Positions 58,988 to 64,000 of a DNA stretch of 64,000 nt are shown here, one piece after another (the first letter of the stretch is position 1; each line of letters begins with the position of its first letter). Source of the DNA: Planoprotostelium fungivorum (Eukaryota; Evosea; Variosea; Cavosteliida; Cavosteliaceae). The DNA is taken from positions 62,001 through 126,000 of the forward strand of contig MDYQ01000129.1 of assembly GCA_003024175.1 (NCBI GenBank), written 5' to 3'. The notes under the pieces are model-generated. The model was not told the origin of the DNA. It did no database searches and worked only from the letters and a program-made list of their open reading frames with translations. The position numbers and the translations under genes are program-made.

Positions 58988-60485
58988 TTATTCTATCATG
59001 GACTGATAGTGCGCAGCTTGCTTCTGTCTCTCCGGCGTGATGCGATAGAGGATGAGACCGCAGACCACTGCAAAGAGACCCCCGATCTCCCACCATGAGA
59101 AGCCACTGTGCTTCAGTTGCAGAAAAGGGATGAGGGCAGCTAAGGCAGCCAGGGGGACTGCACAAGTTGATGAGATCCACATGAGAGTGCTGCTGGTGTG
59201 CCTGAGGAGGTAGGCCTGGTTGATCTTGTCCAAGATCAGGCAGGATACAAACCCAATCCACCAGTAGCCAACTGTCCACATGTCAGATCATCCACCGTCA
59301 CCATCACAGATGACGAGAGTTGTTAAAGATGTGAAGGATATGACTCACCTTCTCCACAATTGTCGCCCTCTTGGCTCGGCTGACCTGCCAACAGACACTT
59401 GAATCCTTGCCACACGTTCTCTGGTGCATCTCTCGGGTGGATGTGCTGCACCAAGATCATCAGTAGCACCACGGGGAGGGCAAAGATGACTTCAAACAGA
59501 TTGATCCAGAACCACATGTAGAACATCTCCAGTTGCTGTTGAGATGATGAGTCCATTTGATGGATCGTTCAGCGTCAGATGGTGAGATCGATGTGAACTC
59601 TCACCTCATATCCCTTCAGACTGTGTTCCATAAACACAGCGGCTGTGGAGAGGAAGGCAATACCGATGAGGATGAGGCCGATCCGCCACCATGTTGCCGA
59701 TTGGACGTGGACGATCTCGGGCTCGATGGAGATGACAATTCCCGCCAAGATGAGAAGAACGCCTAAGAAATGGAGCAGATTGAATCTCTTCTGGAGAAAC
59801 AAGAAGGCAATGAGCATGGTATAAGGAATGGCGGCCTGGGATGATTTGAGATGATGATGTGCGGAAGATAGATGGAGTAGACAGACGCACCTGCTTAAGG
59901 ATAACAATGATGGGGAGTGGAACCAGATCTCCACTGATTCCAGAGAACGTGCAAAAATTGGAGACGGTAAATAAGAACCCTAACACGGCCAATCTATAGT
60001 CTGTGAGATGTCGAAGGAATTGTCCATCGCACCTCCATTTTGGAAAATGATCGGCTGTTGAATACAGATCGATCAGTGCATCATTCCCAAGGTTCTTTGG
60101 GTCCAGTGAGCCGTTTATCTTCGAAAATCCCTCCAACTGTTCGTATACACATCATCATTCAATTCAAATCTCGATGTCTCACCTGTCTCCTCCTCTTTCT
60201 GGAAAGTTGCCCCTTGACCGCTAACGCACCGATACCGAAGAGGATCGTCGTGCAACATGGTTGAAATATGGTCAGCGTCGATGGATAATGTTCCATCGGC
60301 TGAGCCACCTTCTTTTGAAGAATAGCCAGACCCGCCTCCAGCAACACGAACGTGAATAGGAAGAGGGTGGTTATGGACAAGATCCGCTCTGCTGTATCTT
60401 GTCTCCACAATCCCCGCGCATCAGTAGACTGAAAAGAGGCCTGACTGGCGCTCCTTGAGTCCACCAGCGAACTCCTCTCTGTCAT
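58988..60485 (-). CDS. CRT-like transporter (drug/metabolite transporter superfamily)
   Basis: Start MTERSSLVDSRSASQ at 60483-60485. About ten hydrophobic segments, e.g. LSITTLFLFTFVLLEAGLAI, IFQPCCTTILFGIGALAV, YRLAVLGFLFTVSNFCTFSG, IIVILKQAAIPYTMLIAFLF, LLHFLGVLLILAGIVISIE, GLILIGIAFLSTAAVFME, MWFWINLFEVIFALPVVLLM, WWIGFVSCLILDKINQAYLL, WWEIGGLFAVVCGLILYRI. The block ILKQAAIPYTMLIAFLFLQK resembles the chloroquine-resistance-transporter-like proteins of Plasmodium and Dictyostelium, which export peptides or metabolites from lysosome-like vacuoles. The loop with cysteines (FKCLLAGQPSQEGDNCGEG) also fits CRT. Five introns or so. Confidence 0.75.
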
Positions 60486-60623
60486 GTTGTCGCTGTTGCG
60501 ATTTGAAAAAAGTGGGAAAATGACAGTGGCATTTATTTGTGACAGAGACCCGATCGCCCCATCATCATGCAACACCATCATCCAAAGATAAGGGAGAGAA
60601 GCAGGAGAGATCGATAAAACGAT

Positions 60624-62591
60624 TCAAGAGAGGATGGGTTGGTCACTGTTTGTCGAAATGATGAAGACTTTGGCCTCTCCAAAGATCAAAGTGATTGGCA
60701 GCCCACCGTCGACCACTCGAATGCAATCAGAAGTCCAGAGACTGATGAAAGGATGAGAATCTGACCAAGAGGATGTTATGATACATGTGACGTTTTCGGA
60801 TGGCCTCACATGTTACAGAGCACATCACCCTCCTTAAAAGGGTGAAACGTCACAATCCGTTCGACGATCGGTACCGTCGAACCCACGTTCGTCGTCACGA
60901 TCAAGACATCACCCCTCGTGAAGATGTAGACATCATCATCCACATATCTCTCCACCTGTCCTCGATCAACAAGACACTAAGACATCGATGTCAATCGATT
61001 CTTCTCACTTGTGGGTACTTCCACACTTGTGCTTTGCTTCTGGCCGAATTGAGCGTCTTGATGTATTGATGCATCTTCGTGTTCGTGTTGTAACCCGATC
61101 GCCACATGTCTTCACGATTCAATGGGTCGTAGCCCCCGTAAAAGTACTGCTCTGTGCCGTAGTAGATGATGGGGATACCACTGGAAAAGAGAACAGTGAC
61201 CAGACCGTTCTCGTAGAGCTTGTGGTCACGATTATAAAACAAGAAGCGAGGCTGATGAGACGGTCAGTCGATCAGATACGTGATGGTGATCGTGTTCGTC
61301 ATGATCGAGATGATGTGATGGACTGGACTGACCTGATCGTGATTGTCGATGAATGTGCCCAAAACATTCACGTCACCAAACAGTTTCGAATAAGCGTCGA
61401 ATTGGTCTCTGAGTTCGTACATCGAGTGTCCATGGGCAAAGACATTGACCATTGTGTAGTAGAGAGGATAAGATAAGACAGAAGGTACTGTACCGAGTGG
61501 TGACTGATAGCCACTCACGTACTTTACGTCGGCGTTGGAAGCCTGAAAAGTCAGTGAGAATTCGAGTTACATACGGTGGTACTACCTCTCCGATGGCGAA
61601 CACTCCAGATGCTTGTACAAAGTCTGTCCTGTGGTACAAGCTTTAGTGCAGGTCAAACAGTGAGATGCTCACCAGAACGACTTTTCGACTTCGACAAGCG
61701 TGTCTATTCTGACGCCATCAAACTTGTACTTCTGCACAATGCCTTTGATCCAGTTGTTCAGTGTGTCTCTCACGTACGGATTTGTCTGATTCAGATCTGT
61801 TGATGTCTCATCAGATCGTGATGCAATGGATGTCATTTGAAATGATCACCGAGGAGGTATTCCAATCTGCACTCTTCCACTTGCTGTTGATTGGACCAGT
61901 CTTCGATGTTGCACGACTGAGGACAGACATCACACGAGTGATAGTATTCGGTCTGTCTCTATGTGAGCTCCCACCCTTGTCTCTCTCATCTTTTGAATGT
62001 TTTCTCACCTTATTGAAGGGGATGATCTTCTCGATGGAATCTGATAGCATGTGGTTGGCTACGACATCAGCCATCACCTGGTGGAATCAGTCAAGGGAGG
62101 GAACACCATCTCACCCAGATGTCTTTCGAGTGAGCTCTCTTCACAAGTTCCAGCAGTTCCTTCTCTGTTCCAAAGTGTTCGTTCAAGCGTGTCAGATCGT
62201 CCGCCCAGTAGCCGTGATAGCCCTCTGACACACATCAACTATTGTTCTCATCTGTACGAGAGGACAGTTGGCTCACTGGGAGAGTTGTGGGGAATGGGTG
62301 AGATCCAGATTGCATCGAAGCCCATGCCTTTGATGTAATCCAGTCTATCGGATAGGGCCTTGTAGCTACCACCACAATAATCTTTCAGATCACCACATGT
62401 CTCAGTATCTGAGGTCGATTTCGCGAATCGATCGGTCAGAACCTGTTCACATTGAGTGATGATCAGACCCTGACTGAATCTACCTGATAGATGGTGCGAG
62501 ATTTCCATTCTTGAGTTGTGGCACAGAAACCAGTGACCACAAATGACAAGAGTAGAAGGAATCGCAGCGTTGTCCCTCTCAACGCTCTCAT
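60624..62591 (-). CDS. Secreted GH13 alpha-amylase, copy 2
   Basis: Signal peptide MRALRGTTLRFLLLLSFVVT. Same architecture as copy 1: VLTDRFAKSTSDTETCGDLK, YCGGSYKALSDRLDYIKGMG, VMADVVANHMLSDS, FDGVRIDTLVEVEKSFW, FAIGEVV, LGTFIDNHDQ (canonical NHD, unlike copies 1 and 3), SSGIPIIYYGTEQYFYGGYD, and C-terminal VERYVDDDVYIFTRGDVLIV. It ends KVFIISTNSDQPILS, slightly longer than copy 1. All catalytic residues are present. Copies 2 and 3 are head-to-tail on the minus strand; copy 1 is inverted, with LisH-CTLH and CRT-like genes between. Confidence 0.92.
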
Positions 62592-62977
62592 TATGTGACC
62601 GTATGATGAGATTGGACCTCTCTTTGTCTTTGAATTGCGGACCTTAATGATCGATGTCCGATCACGATCAGCGTTTATTTGCACAGAAAACTGAGCGGAA
62701 ATACCAAGTTGCGGTAAAAATCTGACACCAAATGAGTTAGCGTTGTCTACACAAGACGACAGTGATCGTGAACTTGATAGATTCTGGTCACCACTGTCTC
62801 ACTAGAAGTCCCAGGCTGTACAGAATCATCCCATGTTATCTCTCAGATGTTTAACAGATTAAACCACACTGTCATATGAGGGTAGCGATGTAAATCGAAG
62901 AGAATCTCATTTATATTTGACACGTGATCGTCGGCGCTGCATCGATTCGAGGACAAAAGTGATGAATCCAAATGTCA

Positions 62978-64000
62978 TCAGACGATCTGAGAGAGGACGG
63001 GTCCCATTCTAGACGGAAGGAATACTTTGGCCTCTCCGTGCACCAATGTGATGGGCAACACTCCGTTGATGACTTTGATGCAATCTGTCATCCAGAAGAA
63101 ACTGTAGAGATTGAACACGAAGGACAAAGAGGATAGAGAGACTCACACGTTGCAGAGAGTGTCTCCCTCTTTAAAGGGATGAAAAGTCACGGTGCGATTG
63201 AGCATCGGACCATTCGATCCCACGTTTGTCGTTGCGATGAGTGCATCACCCCTCGTGAAGACAAAGACGTTATCATCCACATATCTCTCGACCTATTTTC
63301 TATCACCAACACTACACTTTCAATCGAAGACTTGAAAAAGTTGAATTTTTCCTCACCTGCGTGTGCTTCCACACTTGAGCTCTGCTCCTGACCGCATTCA
63401 TCGTCTTGATGTAATTGTACATCTTTACGTTCGTGTTGTAGCCCGTTCGCCACATGTCTTCGCGGTTGTTTGGCTCGTGGCCGCCGTCGAGGTACTGCTC
63501 TGTACCGTAGTAGATGATGGGAATGCCGCTGGAAAAGAGGACGGTGACCAGACCATTCTCGTAGAGTTTGTAATCGCGATTGAAAGATAAGAAGCGAGGC
63601 TGAGAAGGTAAGTCGTCCGAAGGAGGTAGATGATGAAGATCGTGATGGTATTCATGATGAAGATCATCGGAGATGTGATGTGATGGATGTCATGCGTATG
63701 AGATGACTGACTGACCACATCGTGACAGTCCAAGAAAGTTCCCAGCACGTCCACGTCTCCAAACGAAGCGTGATAATCGTTGAATCGGTCCTTCAGTTGA
63801 TTCATCGAATGGCCCATGGCAAACACGTTGATCAGGGTGTAGTAGAGAGGATACGATAAGACGGAGGGCATCGTTCCCTTTGGAGTCTGATAGGCGCTGA
63901 CGTACTGGATGTCGTAGTTGGAAGCCTGAAAAGTCAGTGAGAATTCGAGTTACATACGGTGGTACTACCTCTCCGATGGCGAACACTCCAGATGCTTGTA
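62978..64000 (-). CDS. Secreted GH13 alpha-amylase, copy 3 (N-terminus beyond window)
   Basis: Only the C-terminal half is in the window. Visible: FAIGEVVPPYVT-type exon at the edge, VSAYQTPKGTMPSVLSYPLY, GHSMNQLKDRFNDY, LGTFLDCHDV (CHD as in copy 1), PRFLSFNRDYKLYENGLVTV, SSGIPIIYYGTEQYLDGGHE, NNREDMWRTGYNTNVKMYNY, VERYVDDNVFVFTRGDALIA, and the end KVFLPSRMGPVLSQIV. Exon and intron positions match copy 2, and the edge region 63927-64000 is nearly identical to 61537-61619, a sign of recent duplication or gene conversion. Confidence 0.9.

Overview
The window is a gene-dense stretch of a eukaryotic nuclear genome: about 33 protein genes, one tRNA and one DNA transposon in 64 kb. Introns are many, GT-AG and mostly 38-48 nt, often with a CTGAC/CTAAC-like branch point close to the acceptor. 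Gene content (CudA-like transcription factor, CARMIL, CRT-like transporter, F-box/ankyrin families, aminodeoxychorismate synthase, KCTD-TLDc) points to an amoebozoan, probably a protosteloid amoeba such as Planoprotostelium. That assignment is inference from family content, not a database match. Exon joins were worked out by hand from reading frame and splice consensus, so boundaries may be off by a base or two.

Layout. 0-9.3 kb: TKL kinase (partial), a proline-rich protein, proteasome ATPase Rpt3, a TBC Rab-GAP, and a diacylglycerol-lipase-like serine lipase. 9.5-11.45 kb: a decayed piggyBac-like transposon with about 37-bp terminal inverted repeats. 11.5-20 kb: a GH18 chitinase-like secreted enzyme, an F-box-like gene, an F-box/JmjC hydroxylase sharing an about 10-bp divergent promoter with a VPS9-domain Rab5-type GEF, a small mitochondrial protein and an ankyrin-repeat protein. 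20-31 kb: a secreted lipid-transfer-like protein, a KCTD-TLDc gene with broken frame, a coiled-coil/WD40 protein and a CudA-like transcription factor. 31-36 kb: a fold-rich intergenic stretch, then a single gene fusing all three enzymes that make p-aminobenzoate (PabA-PabB-PabC). 36-40 kb: an HMG-box protein, a gene whose N-terminus resembles the TPP1/Est3 telomere OB fold with a long charged tail, and tRNA-Ala(AGC). 40-47 kb: an ankyrin-like protein, glucose-6-phosphate 1-epimerase, a UBZ/Di19-type zinc-finger protein and a BRCT protein. 47-53 kb: a CARMIL-type PH-LRR protein directly abutting, and probably spliced to, a RasGAP-domain gene. 53-64 kb: a type II membrane glycosyltransferase-like protein, three related secreted GH13 amylases, a LisH-CTLH protein and a CRT-like transporter.

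Themes. Membrane traffic and cytoskeleton (TBC GAP, VPS9 GEF, RasGAP, CARMIL), phagotrophic digestion (chitinase, amylases, lipase), folate precursor synthesis and chromosome biology (HMG, BRCT, TPP1-like, UBZ). The most unusual signal is not a gene. A short element with core TCTACAACG / CGTTGTAGA recurs some 35 times, mostly inside introns, in both orientations, as hairpins, and often as the intron's own 3' end. A second palindrome, GAAATTTC, behaves similarly.
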